Positions 1 to 7,131 of a DNA stretch of 64,000 bases are shown here, piece by piece. Below the pieces are notes generated by a model. The model saw only the letters and a list, made by a program, of their open reading frames with translations. It ran no database searches and was not told where the DNA came from. The translations under genes were made by a program, and so were the position numbers. Within the stretch, counting starts at the first letter, position 1; each line of letters opens with the position of its first letter. Origin of the DNA: RUG14219 sp045538535 (GTDB taxonomy: Bacteria > Cyanobacteriota > Vampirovibrionia > Gastranaerophilales > Gastranaerophilaceae); the NCBI GenBank assembly GCA_045538535.1, contig JAZSRN010000026.1:1-64000 (forward strand). The letters run 5' to 3'.

Positions 1-33
1 CATACTATCCATAAGCATATTTTTCATGTTCCC

Positions 34-62
34 ATTATAACAGATTTTCTAACAAATTTCAA
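34..62 (-). promoter_or_regulatory. Sigma-70 type promoter reading off the left edge
   Basis: On the minus strand a TTGAAA box (57-62) and a TATAAT box (34-39) are separated by exactly 17 bp. Transcription would begin near position 27 and leave the window. An ATG at 25-27 opens a frame that stays open to the edge, but it would be essentially leaderless, so the true start may lie outside. The promoter sits directly downstream of the duplicated tRNA-Glu 3' end. Confidence 0.6.
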
Positions 63-66
63 TAGA

Positions 67-127
67 TTGCGCACACTAAAAAAGGAGCTCGTGGCTCCTT
101 TAATTTAAATTACCCCCAAGCGAATTC
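67..127. repeat. Direct repeat copy A: tRNA-Glu 3' end plus terminator
   Basis: This 61-bp segment matches 241-301 with three mismatches (positions 70, 71 and 92). It contains the last 17 nt of the tRNA-Glu gene (111-127) and the whole terminator hairpin, but not the rest of the tRNA. The match stops abruptly inside the T-arm. Duplication of a tRNA 3' end is the usual trace of tyrosine-recombinase integration, although local duplication is possible. Confidence 0.85.
78..101 (-). terminator. Duplicate rho-independent terminator (copy A)
   Basis: An 8-bp stem AAAGGAGC/GCTCCTTT with a 5-nt loop is followed on the minus strand by a run of T. It has the same stem as the terminator at 252-275 and lies on copy A of the direct repeat, so leftward transcription passes two nearly identical terminators. 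Confidence 0.75.
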
Positions 128-240
128 TCTGACTTCGTTGCCGAGCATCACGAGGCTTACGAAGACGGATGTCGATTTTATCGACTAATCGACCAATTTT
201 GTCAGCAACAAAATTGGTGATTCGAATGAGCTGTGGGGAA
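128..240. other. Structured spacer between the two tRNA-Glu 3' ends
   Basis: The segment contains three consecutive inverted repeats. The first is CTTCGT/ACGAAG (133-138/159-164) enclosing GCC/GGC. The second is GTCGAT/ATCGAC (171-176/180-185, 3-nt loop). The third is a perfect 10-bp stem CCAATTTTGT/ACAAAATTGG (193-202/208-217, 5-nt loop). One minus-strand frame is open from about 239 through the tRNA fragment to a stop near 107, with no convincing start. It may be a remnant of an integrated element, a dispersed repeat or a structured RNA; the sequence does not decide. Confidence 0.5.
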
Positions 241-301
241 TTGTACACACTAAAAAAGGAGCTCGCGGCTCCTTTAATTTAAATTACCCCCAAGCGAATT
301 C
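241..301. repeat. Direct repeat copy B, at the intact tRNA-Glu
   Basis: This is the partner of the repeat at 67-127. It covers the terminator hairpin and the 3' 17 nt of the complete tRNA-Glu gene. Offset between copies is 174 bp. The identity ends at 301/302, inside the T-arm. Confidence 0.85.
252..275 (-). terminator. Rho-independent terminator of tRNA-Glu
   Basis: Stem AAAGGAGC (255-262) pairs with GCTCCTTT (268-275) around a 5-nt loop. On the minus strand the stem is followed by six T. It begins about 10 nt after the mature tRNA 3' end, as expected for a single-gene tRNA transcript. Confidence 0.85.
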
Positions 302-357
302 GAATCGCTGTCGCCTCCGTGAAAGGGAAGTGTCCTAGGCCTCTAGACGATGGGGGC
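285..357 (-). tRNA. tRNA-Glu (anticodon TTC)
   Basis: The 73-nt minus-strand sequence folds as a full cloverleaf. The acceptor stem is GCCCCCA/TGGGGGT with a terminal G-T pair. The anticodon loop is CTTTCAC with anticodon TTC at 321-323, on a CTTCC/GGAGG stem. The T-arm is AGCGA-TTCGAAT-TCGCT, and the discriminator base is A. CCA is not encoded. The acceptor and anticodon arms resemble cyanobacterial and plastid tRNA-Glu. It has its own promoter and terminator, and its last 17 nt are duplicated at 111-127. Confidence 0.95.
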
Positions 358-408
358 CTATCTGATGCTGTCGGTTAATCTTTCGGCTTAAATCCTTCAG
401 CAAGATTT

Positions 409-437
409 ATACTAACAAGAAAAAAAATAAAAGTCAA
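409..437 (-). promoter_or_regulatory. Promoter of tRNA-Glu
   Basis: On the minus strand TTGACT (432-437) and TAGTAT (409-414) are 17 bp apart. Transcription would start near 402, leaving a leader of about 45 nt to be removed from the tRNA 5' end. The stretch from 438 to 545, between this promoter and that of clpC, shows nothing I can identify. Confidence 0.75.
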
Positions 438-545
438 CACTTTTTAAACTATTTTATTTAAATGCGGCATTATCAAGGGATTTACCCCCTTAGATTTTTT
501 TATTACCTCATTGGCATGTACATATGTGTAGTATTTTTACAAACC

Positions 546-574
546 TTGAAACTTTTTATTTTTTTATGTAAAAT
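546..574 (+). promoter_or_regulatory. Promoter of clpC
   Basis: TTGAAA (546-551) and TAAAAT (569-574) are separated by 17 bp and lie about 45 bp before the clpC start. No CIRCE element or CtsR-type direct repeat is visible, so heat-shock control of those kinds is not supported. Confidence 0.6.
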
Positions 575-618
575 ATATATATAAATTTATGAGAAGAGAT
601 AGGAGTGAAATAAATTAA

Positions 619-3144
619 ATGTTCGAACGTTTTACCGAAAAAGCCATCAAAGTAATAATGTTGGCTCAAGAGGAAGCTCGTAGGTTAGGTCACAATTTTG
701 TCGGTACAGAACAAGTACTTCTTGGACTAATAGGAGAAGGAACCGGAGTAGCGGCAAAAACATTAAAATCTATGGGAGTTACACTTAAAGATGCCCGCGC
801 TGAAGTCGAAAAAATCATTGGCAGAGGTTCTGGTTTTGTAGCAGTAGAAATACCGTTTACACCAAGAGCCAAAAGAGTCCTAGAATTATCATGGGACGAA
901 GCAAGACAACTAGGGCACAATTACATCGGCACAGAACACCTTTTACTAGGCTTAATAAGAGAAGGTGAAGGGGTAGCCGCAAGAGTATTAGAAAATCTTG
1001 GTGTTGACTTAAATAAAGTACGCAGTAATGTTGTAAAAATGCTTGGCGAATCTAAGCCGCAAACAACAAGCAGCTCAACATCATCAAGCACATCAAGTTC
1101 ATCATCAAGCAGCAAAGCAAAAACACCTAGCTTAGATGAATTTGGCAGAGACTTAACTCTTGCTGCTCAAGAATTAAGACTTGACCCTGTAGTAGGCCGA
1201 GACAAAGAAATTGAACGTGTTATTTAAATTTTTGTACGTCGTACGAAAAACAATCCGGTATTAATCGGGGAACCGGGTGTTGGTAAAACTGCCGTAGCCG
1301 AAGGGTTAGCGATTAGAATTGTAAACGCAGAAGTACCTGACATCTTAGATGGCAAAAAGGTTATACAACTCGACATGGGACTTTTAGTTGCCGGTACAAA
1401 ATATCGTGGAGAATTTGAAGAACGATTAAAGAAAATCATGGATGAAATTCGCCAAGCCGGAAATATTATCCTTGTAATCGATGAAATGCATACTCTGATA
1501 GGTGCTGGAGCAGCAGAAGGTGCTATTGATGCTGCAAATATCTTAAAACCGGCATTGTCAAGAGGTGAAATTCAAGTTATAGGTGCAACGACACTTGATG
1601 AATACAGAAAATACGTCGAAAAAGATTCTGCACTGGAAAGACGTTTTCAATCTGTAATTATTGACGAACCATCCATCGATGAATCAATCGAAATTATAAA
1701 AGGTTTACGTAGCAAATATGAAGAACACCACCAATTACACATTTCAGACGAAGCAATTGTTTCTTCTGTAAAACTATCAAGCAAATACATTACAGATAGA
1801 TTTTTGCCGGACAAAGCAATCGACGTAATTGATGAGGCAAGTTCAAAAGTTCGACTTAAAGTTTCTACCCTCTCACCGGAAGGCAAAGAACTAGACAGAG
1901 AACTAAGAGAATTAATAAAAGAAAAAGAAGATGCTATTCGCAACCAAGAATTTGAAAAAGCATCCGCACTAAGAGATGACGAAGCAGATTTAAAAGAAAG
2001 AATCAGAGAAGTCACTCAAAAATACAAAGAAGAAAATGAAGCTAATAAACCTACTGTTACTGCGGAAAATGTTGCAGAAGTAATTGCGACGATGACAGGT
2101 GTTCCGGTAACAAAATTGACGGAAGGTGAAAACGAAAGATTACTAAAACTTGAAGACACCCTTCATGCGAGAGTAATCGGACAACACGATGCCGTAGTTG
2201 CAATTTCTAAAGCAATCAGACGCGCACGCGTAGGTTTAAAATCCCCAAATCGTCCAATCGGTAGTTTCATCTTCTGCGGCCCTACCGGGGTTGGTAAAAC
2301 TGAACTTGCTAAAGCACTTGCTGAAGCAATGTTTGGTTCCGAAGATAACATGATAAGAGTTGATATGTCCGAATTTATGGAAAAACATTCAACCGCAAAA
2401 CTTATCGGTTCACCTCCTGGATATGTTGGATACGATGACGGCGGACATTTGACAGAACAAATTAGGAAAAAACCTTACTCTATCGTATTATTTGACGAAA
2501 TCGAAAAGGCGCACCCGGACGTGTTCAACATTATGTTGCAAATTCTTGACGACGGACGTCTTACTGATGCTAAAGGCAGACACATCAATTTTAAAAACAC
2601 TGTAATTATAATGACCTCAAACGTTGGGGCAAGTATGATTCAAAATGTTTCAAAAGTCGGTTTTGGTATCAGTGGCGATGAATCTAAAGACAAATACGAA
2701 AAACTTAAAGATACCGTTTCTGAAGAAATGAAAAAAGCATTCAGGCCGGAATTTTTGAACCGTATTGACGAAACGATTGTATTTGCACATCTTTCACAAG
2801 AAGAAATAAGACAAATCGTTGACTTAATGCTAAAAGATTTGTTCAAACGTCTTGAAGAAAAAGAATTATCGGTAGAAGTTACTGATGAAGTAAAAGATCA
2901 TCTTGCAAAAGAAGGATATTCAGAAGCTTACGGTGCCAGACCGTTAAGAAGATTAATTCAGCGTAGAATTGAAGATAATCTGGCAGAAGAAATTCTATCC
3001 GGCAAATACGACAAGGGTGACATTATTAAACTTACTCTTGATGAAAACGGAAGAATGGCATTTGAAAAAGCAAATGCAAAACTTGCTAGAAAAACAAGAG
3101 CAAAAGCTCAATCAGAACAAACTGAAGAAGCTACAGCTGAATAA
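619..3144 (+). pseudogene. clpC: ClpC ATPase gene interrupted by one in-frame TAA
   Basis: ClpC is the AAA+ unfoldase that feeds substrates to the ClpP protease. Read through, the frame gives 841 residues, a normal ClpC length: two Clp-N repeats (about 5-145), a Ser-rich linker (149-165), Walker A GEPGVGKT (217-224), a UVR-like coiled region, a second Walker A GPTGVGKT (554-561) and a typical C-terminal domain. Codon 203 (1225-1227) is TAA within ERVI-stop-IFVRRTKNNP, where family members normally have Gln (ERVIQIL), so one C-to-T change explains it. Frame and motifs are intact on both sides. As written, the gene yields a 202-residue Clp-N fragment (619-1227) and at best a re-initiated piece from ATG 1375 that lacks the first Walker A. 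It could be a real loss, suppression, or a sequencing/assembly error. AGGAG lies 13 nt before ATG 619. Confidence 0.85.
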
Positions 3145-3161
3145 CCCAACACAACATTATA

Positions 3162-3197
3162 CAAAAGGCGCAATTTTGAGATTGCGCCTTTTGTTTT
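3162..3197 (+). terminator. Terminator after clpC
   Basis: A perfect 13-bp stem (3162-3174 with 3181-3193) with a 6-nt loop is followed by TTTT. It lies 18 nt after the clpC stop. Confidence 0.85.
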
Positions 3198-3215
3198 ACG
3201 ACAAAATTTAGCAAT

Positions 3216-3247
3216 AAAAAACAGTCGATCATATAACCATCGACTGT
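3216..3247 (-). terminator. Terminator for the leftward genes at 3287-4155
   Basis: Stem ACAGTCGAT (3221-3229) pairs with ATCGACTGT (3239-3247). On the minus strand the hairpin is followed by a run of T. It sits back-to-back with the clpC terminator, as expected between convergent units. Confidence 0.8.
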
Positions 3248-3286
3248 AATTTAGTATTTATACAGAAAGGAACGTACATTATGAAT

Positions 3287-3661
3287 CTAACTTAGTGCCA
3301 TTAAAGCTTTTACTGAACGTGCGTTATCTCTAATATCTTCTTCAGATTCACTATCAACAGTTTCAGCCAAAACTCTCATAGCAGTTTCTTTATTCTCTAA
3401 TGATAACAATTCATTTATAGTGCTCATTGCAACAACGGTTGATAAATCATTAATACCTTTACCTTTGCTGGAAATAACAACTTTCAATGAATCTTCCATG
3501 TTTTTTCTTACTAATGCACGTGAAGTCATTTCTCTAATTGCATCAACAGAAGAGTTTGTGCCAACTTCTTCCAAAACAGCAATTGAAGATGGATCTTCAT
3601 GAATTGAAAGTGCATCAATAATATTGTTTAATTTTCTAGCTTTTCTATCTAATTCTCTCAT
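3287..3661 (-). CDS. Small helical protein of unknown function
   Basis: I do not recognise the 124-residue product. It has no signal peptide or membrane segment and is predicted mostly helical from its regular spacing of Leu, Ala and charged residues. Stretches such as SSIAVLEEVGTNSSVDAIREM look like HEAT-type helix pairs, so a protein-interaction role is possible but unproven. It lies 11 nt downstream of the gene ending at 3673 and probably shares its transcript, with a terminator after it. The start is preceded by an AGGAG-type sequence in the intergenic gap (GAGAGG on the minus strand). Confidence 0.7.
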   Translation of the reverse strand: MRELDRKARKLNNIIDALSIHEDPSSIAVLEEVGTNSSVDAIREMTSRALVRKNMEDSLKVVISSKGKGINDLSTVVAMSTINELLSLENKETAMRVLAETVDSESEEDIRDNARSVKALMALS

Positions 3662-3672
3662 TTTAACCTCTC

Positions 3673-4155
3673 CTATGCAGCAATTCTTTCATATTCAGCA
3701 ATAGAATCTATCAACATACTTCCTAGCTCATCAACAGATTTTGTCTTAGCCAAGTGTTTAGCATTGGTCGGTTCAATCATTGAATTTATTTTACCGGCAA
3801 CCATGCCACAAGTTTCGCTTAATGATGGCAAAATCTTAATACTATCTAATTTATTCCATGCACTTACTACACCATCTTTCATTCTGCGTCCAAAAGCAAC
3901 TACAGACTCAACACCCGCTTGCAATCTAGAACCAAAATTAGACAATGAACCTACTAACGCACTCATAGTCAATTTATTTTTACCTAAAGACTTTTCGGCA
4001 ATTTTTGACGCTGATTCAAAAACATCGGCAGTCAAAACATTACCTTTAAATGATGTTCTTGAAAATGGGTTTGATTGTCTTGAAACGGTTGTTTCATGTT
4101 TTGTTGAATTAAAGATTCTCGCTTTAATGTTCTCTCTGATACTTGAAATCTCCAT
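3673..4155 (-). CDS. Unknown protein with N-terminal F-x-G motif
   Basis: The 160-residue product matches no family I know. The N-terminal 40 residues are Ser/Thr/Asn-rich and contain SFKGN at 35-39, one of several F-x-G motifs near the N-termini of otherwise unrelated proteins in this window. The rest is alternating helical segments with Ala, Ser and Lys and no obvious membrane span. An AAGGA sequence precedes the ATG at good spacing. It is divergent from mazG, with 130 bp of promoter-bearing DNA between, and is followed by the small helical gene in a likely two-gene unit. Confidence 0.7.
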   Translation of the reverse strand: MEISSIRENIKARIFNSTKHETTVSRQSNPFSRTSFKGNVLTADVFESASKIAEKSLGKNKLTMSALVGSLSNFGSRLQAGVESVVAFGRRMKDGVVSAWNKLDSIKILPSLSETCGMVAGKINSMIEPTNAKHLAKTKSVDELGSMLIDSIAEYERIAA

Positions 4156-4285
4156 GCTATAATCCTTTCGCGTAACTATTTACATTATAAGAATACCATA
4201 GGATGAAAAATATTAATCAACCAAATGATGTATAATTTAAGCATTAGCTAAATCAAATATACGATATTTGTGATAAAATTAACGT

Positions 4286-5056
4286 ATGGAATACAAGAAT
4301 TTAGAAGAACTAATTGAAGTGGTACGACGCCTAAGAGCACCTAACGGCTGCCAATGGGACAGAGAACAAACACATGCTTCTCTAAGACCTAATATGATAG
4401 AAGAAGCCTACGAAGCAATAGATGCCATCGACGACAACAACATGCATCATTTAAAGGAAGAATTAGGTGATGTACTTTTACAAGTATTATTACATTCTCA
4501 AATAGCAAGCGAAGAAGGCAATTTTAACATTGAAGATGTTGCCAAAACGCTCAAAGACAAACTAATACATCGTCATCCGCACGTATTTGGAGATGCTAAA
4601 GTAAACTCTACTCAAGATATTTTAGACGCTTGGGATAGATTAAAGCAAGAAGAAAAATCCCACAGAAAATCAGCAATGGATGGTATCTCAAAATCACAAT
4701 CAGCATTAATGAGTGCACAAAAAATAAGCAAAAAAGCAGTAAAAATGGGCTTTGAATGGCCCAACGAAGATGAATTATACAAATGCATATTTTCGGAGTT
4801 TGATGAGTTTAAACAAGCAAAAGCAAATAACGACAAAGAAAACATGGAAGAAGAGTTTGGAGATATTCTTTTTGCAATAGTCAATTTGGCACGTTGGAAC
4901 AAAATTGATGCCGAACAAGCATTATTAAAGTCGAATAAGAAATTCATAAAACGCTTTAGAAAAATGGAAGAATTAGCGACAAAACCCCTTAACGATTACA
5001 CATTTGAAGAATTTGATACACTCTGGAAACAAGCCAAACGTGCAACAATTAACTAA
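4286..5056 (+). CDS. mazG: MazG nucleoside triphosphate pyrophosphohydrolase
   Basis: MazG hydrolyses (d)NTPs to the monophosphate and pyrophosphate and clears aberrant nucleotides. The 256-residue protein has the usual two tandem MazG domains. The first starts with LRAPNGCQWDREQTHASLR and carries EEAYEAIDAID and EELGDVLLQV. The second carries EFDEFKQA and EEEFGDILFAIVNLARW. The acidic EExxE/ELGD motifs that bind Mg2+ are present in both. Length and order match the long bacterial form. A TATAAT sits at 4231-4236 but no good -35 box accompanies it, and no strong ribosome site precedes the ATG. Confidence 0.93.
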   Translation: MEYKNLEELIEVVRRLRAPNGCQWDREQTHASLRPNMIEEAYEAIDAIDDNNMHHLKEELGDVLLQVLLHSQIASEEGNFNIEDVAKTLKDKLIHRHPHVFGDAKVNSTQDILDAWDRLKQEEKSHRKSAMDGISKSQSALMSAQKISKKAVKMGFEWPNEDELYKCIFSEFDEFKQAKANNDKENMEEEFGDILFAIVNLARWNKIDAEQALLKSNKKFIKRFRKMEELATKPLNDYTFEEFDTLWKQAKRATIN

Positions 5057-5084
5057 TATTTTCACTTTGTAAACTTATATTACG

Positions 5085-5113
5085 ATTGTTTTTCTTAAAA
5101 AAGCAATTTTTTA
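5085..5113 (+). terminator. Weak terminator after mazG
   Basis: ATTGTTTTT can pair with AAAAAGCAAT, with a G-T wobble, and is followed by a run of six T. The stem is AT-rich, so this is only a candidate. Confidence 0.35.
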
Positions 5114-5161
5114 AAATATAAATCCTTTATATAAATATACAGGAAAGAGGATGAATATTTT

Positions 5162-5365
5162 ATGAAAGAACAAGAATTGAATACAATGATGGGTGTTGTT
5201 GCCGATCCTATAGAAAATGTTTATAAAATCGAAACAAGAAAAGACTTGGAAGAAATCCAACGTATTATTCGTATTTTTAACATTTCTGAGGAACAACACA
5301 ACAAGCACGCAATGCTTTCCATTAAAAATTTGGCAACGTTCAAACTTGTTTTAAGTAATAATTAG
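5162..5365 (+). CDS. Small unknown protein (67 residues)
   Basis: The short, charged product has no signal peptide or membrane segment and no motif I recognise. It is likely helical (KDLEEIQRIIRIFNISEEQ). A GAAAGAGG ribosome site lies about 12 nt before the ATG. Between them is a four-codon reading frame (ATG at 5151) whose stop overlaps the ATG, which may or may not be translated. A strong hairpin follows the stop. Confidence 0.55.
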   Translation: MKEQELNTMMGVVADPIENVYKIETRKDLEEIQRIIRIFNISEEQHNKHAMLSIKNLATFKLVLSNN

Positions 5366-5394
5366 ATATATATTGGTATAAATAGATTTGAAAT

Positions 5395-5424
5395 AGCGGT
5401 CTTGGATATACTTCCAAGACCGCT
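5395..5424. terminator. Hairpin between convergent genes
   Basis: AGCGGTCTTGG (5395-5405) and CCAAGACCGCT (5414-5424) form a perfect 11-bp stem with an 8-nt loop. It lies between the rightward small gene and the leftward pilin gene, so it may end both transcripts. Neither side has a strong T-run, so termination efficiency is doubtful. Confidence 0.5.
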
Positions 5425-5472
5425 AAGTTTGTAAAATATAGTTATTGCGATTTATTAAAATATATTCAATCG

Positions 5473-6168
5473 TTAATATCCTCGATAATCCATATTCCAA
5501 TTATTATTCAACAAATATCCTAGACAACCATGAATTCCAGTACTGTTCGACGTTGGAGCACAAGTATTTGTCCAAACAGAATTTCTTTGAGCTCTTGTTA
5601 ATGGAGCTGAATCTAAAGCTGAACACGTCGAATCATCAACAATACCATTATTATAAACATAGAATACCATAATATCACGCCCCCAAATATTTGGTGCCTT
5701 AGGCCCATTAATATCAATATAATATCTAAATGCAGTACCACTCTGACCGCATCCACCCATAGCTATACCAAGACTTTGACCGCCGGCTAAAATATAATGC
5801 TGCGAAGCATTCCATGTTGCAACACTTCTACCATTTAACTTTTTATAAGAGGCTGCAAAACAAGGAGTTTTAGTTCCTCCGCACTCTTTCATTACCCTAA
5901 AATGTTTTTTAGTAAAAGCCTCAACATCAGCTTGCGTTCTCAAACCCGCTTCTCGAAGGTTCATAGCTTGTCTATCAGTTTTTTGTTGAGTTAGCGCTTG
6001 TGACAACATAGAATACATCTGCTTCAATTGAATAACATAAGTATTCTTTTTGCTCGTTGAAATCATTGATGGAATCGTTAGCGCAGCAACAACTCCAATT
6101 ATACTGATAGTTATTAAAACCTCTGCCAAAGTGAATGCTTGTCTGTTTGTCCTATTTTTAAAACTCAT
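5473..6168 (-). CDS. Type IV pilin-like (prepilin-type N-terminus) protein
   Basis: The 231-residue protein begins with a short basic leader followed by FTLAEVLITISIIGVVAALT, the class III signal of type IV pilins and pseudopilins, with the conserved Glu at +5. The residue before the cleavage site is Ala (RQA|FTLAE) rather than the usual Gly, which is tolerated in some systems but uncommon. The remainder is a soluble globular domain with several Cys, as in minor pilins. It stands alone with its own promoter (6202-6230) and an AAGAAGAGG ribosome site. Its role in a pilus, secretion or DNA-uptake system cannot be told, since no assembly genes are nearby. Confidence 0.85.
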   Translation of the reverse strand: MSFKNRTNRQAFTLAEVLITISIIGVVAALTIPSMISTSKKNTYVIQLKQMYSMLSQALTQQKTDRQAMNLREAGLRTQADVEAFTKKHFRVMKECGGTKTPCFAASYKKLNGRSVATWNASQHYILAGGQSLGIAMGGCGQSGTAFRYYIDINGPKAPNIWGRDIMVFYVYNNGIVDDSTCSALDSAPLTRAQRNSVWTNTCAPTSNSTGIHGCLGYLLNNNWNMDYRGY

Positions 6169-6201
6169 ATCTACCTCTTCTTAATTGAAATTAACAAACT
6201 A

Positions 6202-6230
6202 ATTATAACAAATTTTTAAAAAGGTTTCAA
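6202..6230 (-). promoter_or_regulatory. Promoter of the pilin-like gene
   Basis: On the minus strand TTGAAA (6225-6230) and TATAAT (6202-6207) are separated by 17 bp, just after the dgkA stop, so the pilin gene is transcribed separately from the long operon upstream. Confidence 0.75.
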
Positions 6231-6233
6231 TAG

Positions 6234-6611
6234 TTACTTCAATATAGAATAAATTGCCGGAATAAAAATAAAACACCCAACAAAAATAGATATAACCGTT
6301 ACAAACATAACGGCACCGGCAGAAATATCTTTTGCCATTCCGACTAAACGTGAATATTTATTGTGAAATAACGCATCGAGTGAAAATTCTATAGCCGTAT
6401 TAAACATCTCTGCACTAATTACCGCAGCAATAGTCAATAGTAACACACAGATTTCTACTGAACACAAACCCAACAATATAGCCGCTAATATAACAAAAAA
6501 AGCGATTACAATATGTATTCTAATATTCATTTCAGATTTTAATGCCAGTCTAACACCCTTGCGCGCATTTCTAAAAGTAGAACGTAACCCTTGAGATTTA
6601 TATTTTGTCAT
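6234..6611 (-). CDS. dgkA: Diacylglycerol/undecaprenol kinase family membrane protein
   Basis: The 125-residue integral membrane protein belongs to the small DgkA family, which phosphorylates diacylglycerol or, in many Gram-positives, undecaprenol. It has the expected basic amphipathic N-terminus (RNARKGVRLALKSEMNIRIH), three membrane segments and the conserved AEMFNTAIEFSLDAL catalytic region. The start overlaps the ybeY stop by 14 nt, giving translational coupling. The pairing ybeY-dgkA downstream of a PgpH-type gene is common in bacteria. The lipid substrate is not resolved by the sequence. Confidence 0.9.
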   Translation of the reverse strand: MTKYKSQGLRSTFRNARKGVRLALKSEMNIRIHIVIAFFVILAAILLGLCSVEICVLLLTIAAVISAEMFNTAIEFSLDALFHNKYSRLVGMAKDISAGAVMFVTVISIFVGCFIFIPAIYSILK

Positions 6612-7131
6612 GATCTTTATTCTCCAAAGCCTTCAACACATCATCTTGAAGTTTTATAATATAATCATAATCTTCTTGAGTTTGATGGTCAAATCCTAAA
6701 AGATGTAGGATTCCATGACTAATTAAAAACGTAAGTTCTTCATCCGGAGTTTTGCCCTTTTTCAGTGCCTCTTCCTCAACTTTATCAAGAGCAATTATTA
6801 TTTCTCCCAAATTGATTTCGCCATCAAATATAAAACGACCTTCAGGCTCTGTATCTGCAAAAATAGCAAACGTTATTATATCAGCAACATAATCTTTGTC
6901 CCGATATTCCTTGTTAATTTCGTGCGTTTTTGCTCCATCACAGTACAATATGTCAAAAGAAATAGTTTCAAATTCCAATCCGGAAAGACAAGATTGTAAA
7001 TACACCTCTTGTAAATTAAGATAATAATTCAAAATAAAACGTGCTTTATCTATAAATATTTTTTCATCTAAAGTCCATTTAGGATAAAGATTTTCGCTAA
7101 ATATATTGATTTCGCAATTTTTTTTAAGCAT
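6598..7131 (-). CDS. ybeY: Endoribonuclease YbeY (rRNA maturation factor)
   Basis: YbeY is a zinc endoribonuclease for 16S rRNA 3' maturation and ribosome quality control. The zinc motif is present as HGILHLLGFDH, near residues 138-148. I place the start at ATG 7131 (177 residues), because AAGAGGAG lies just upstream; the ATG at 7152 would extend it by seven residues and has no such site. It overlaps the end of the PgpH-type gene by 8 nt and the start of dgkA by 14 nt, so the three are translationally coupled. Confidence 0.92.
   Translation of the reverse strand: MLKKNCEINIFSENLYPKWTLDEKIFIDKARFILNYYLNLQEVYLQSCLSGLEFETISFDILYCDGAKTHEINKEYRDKDYVADIITFAIFADTEPEGRFIFDGEINLGEIIIALDKVEEEALKKGKTPDEELTFLISHGILHLLGFDHQTQEDYDYIIKLQDDVLKALENKDHDKI

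Noticed and set aside
128..240. Integron attC site or CRISPR-like repeat in the tRNA spacer
   Set aside because: The dyads do not share a common core, there is no integrase or repeated spacer unit, and only one copy is seen.
690..920. Minus-strand frames over clpC and other long genes
   Set aside because: They lie fully inside confident genes on the other strand, lack ribosome sites and show no recognisable domains.
1063..1116. Ser-codon run in clpC as slippage or repeat expansion
   Set aside because: The run encodes the Ser-rich linker between the Clp-N domain and the first ATPase domain, and the frame continues correctly on both sides.
1225..1227. Reassignment of TAA to Gln as an alternative genetic code
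   Set aside because: TAA ends many intact genes in this window at family-typical lengths, and no other in-frame TAA occurs inside a recognisable gene, so the clpC codon is an isolated event.
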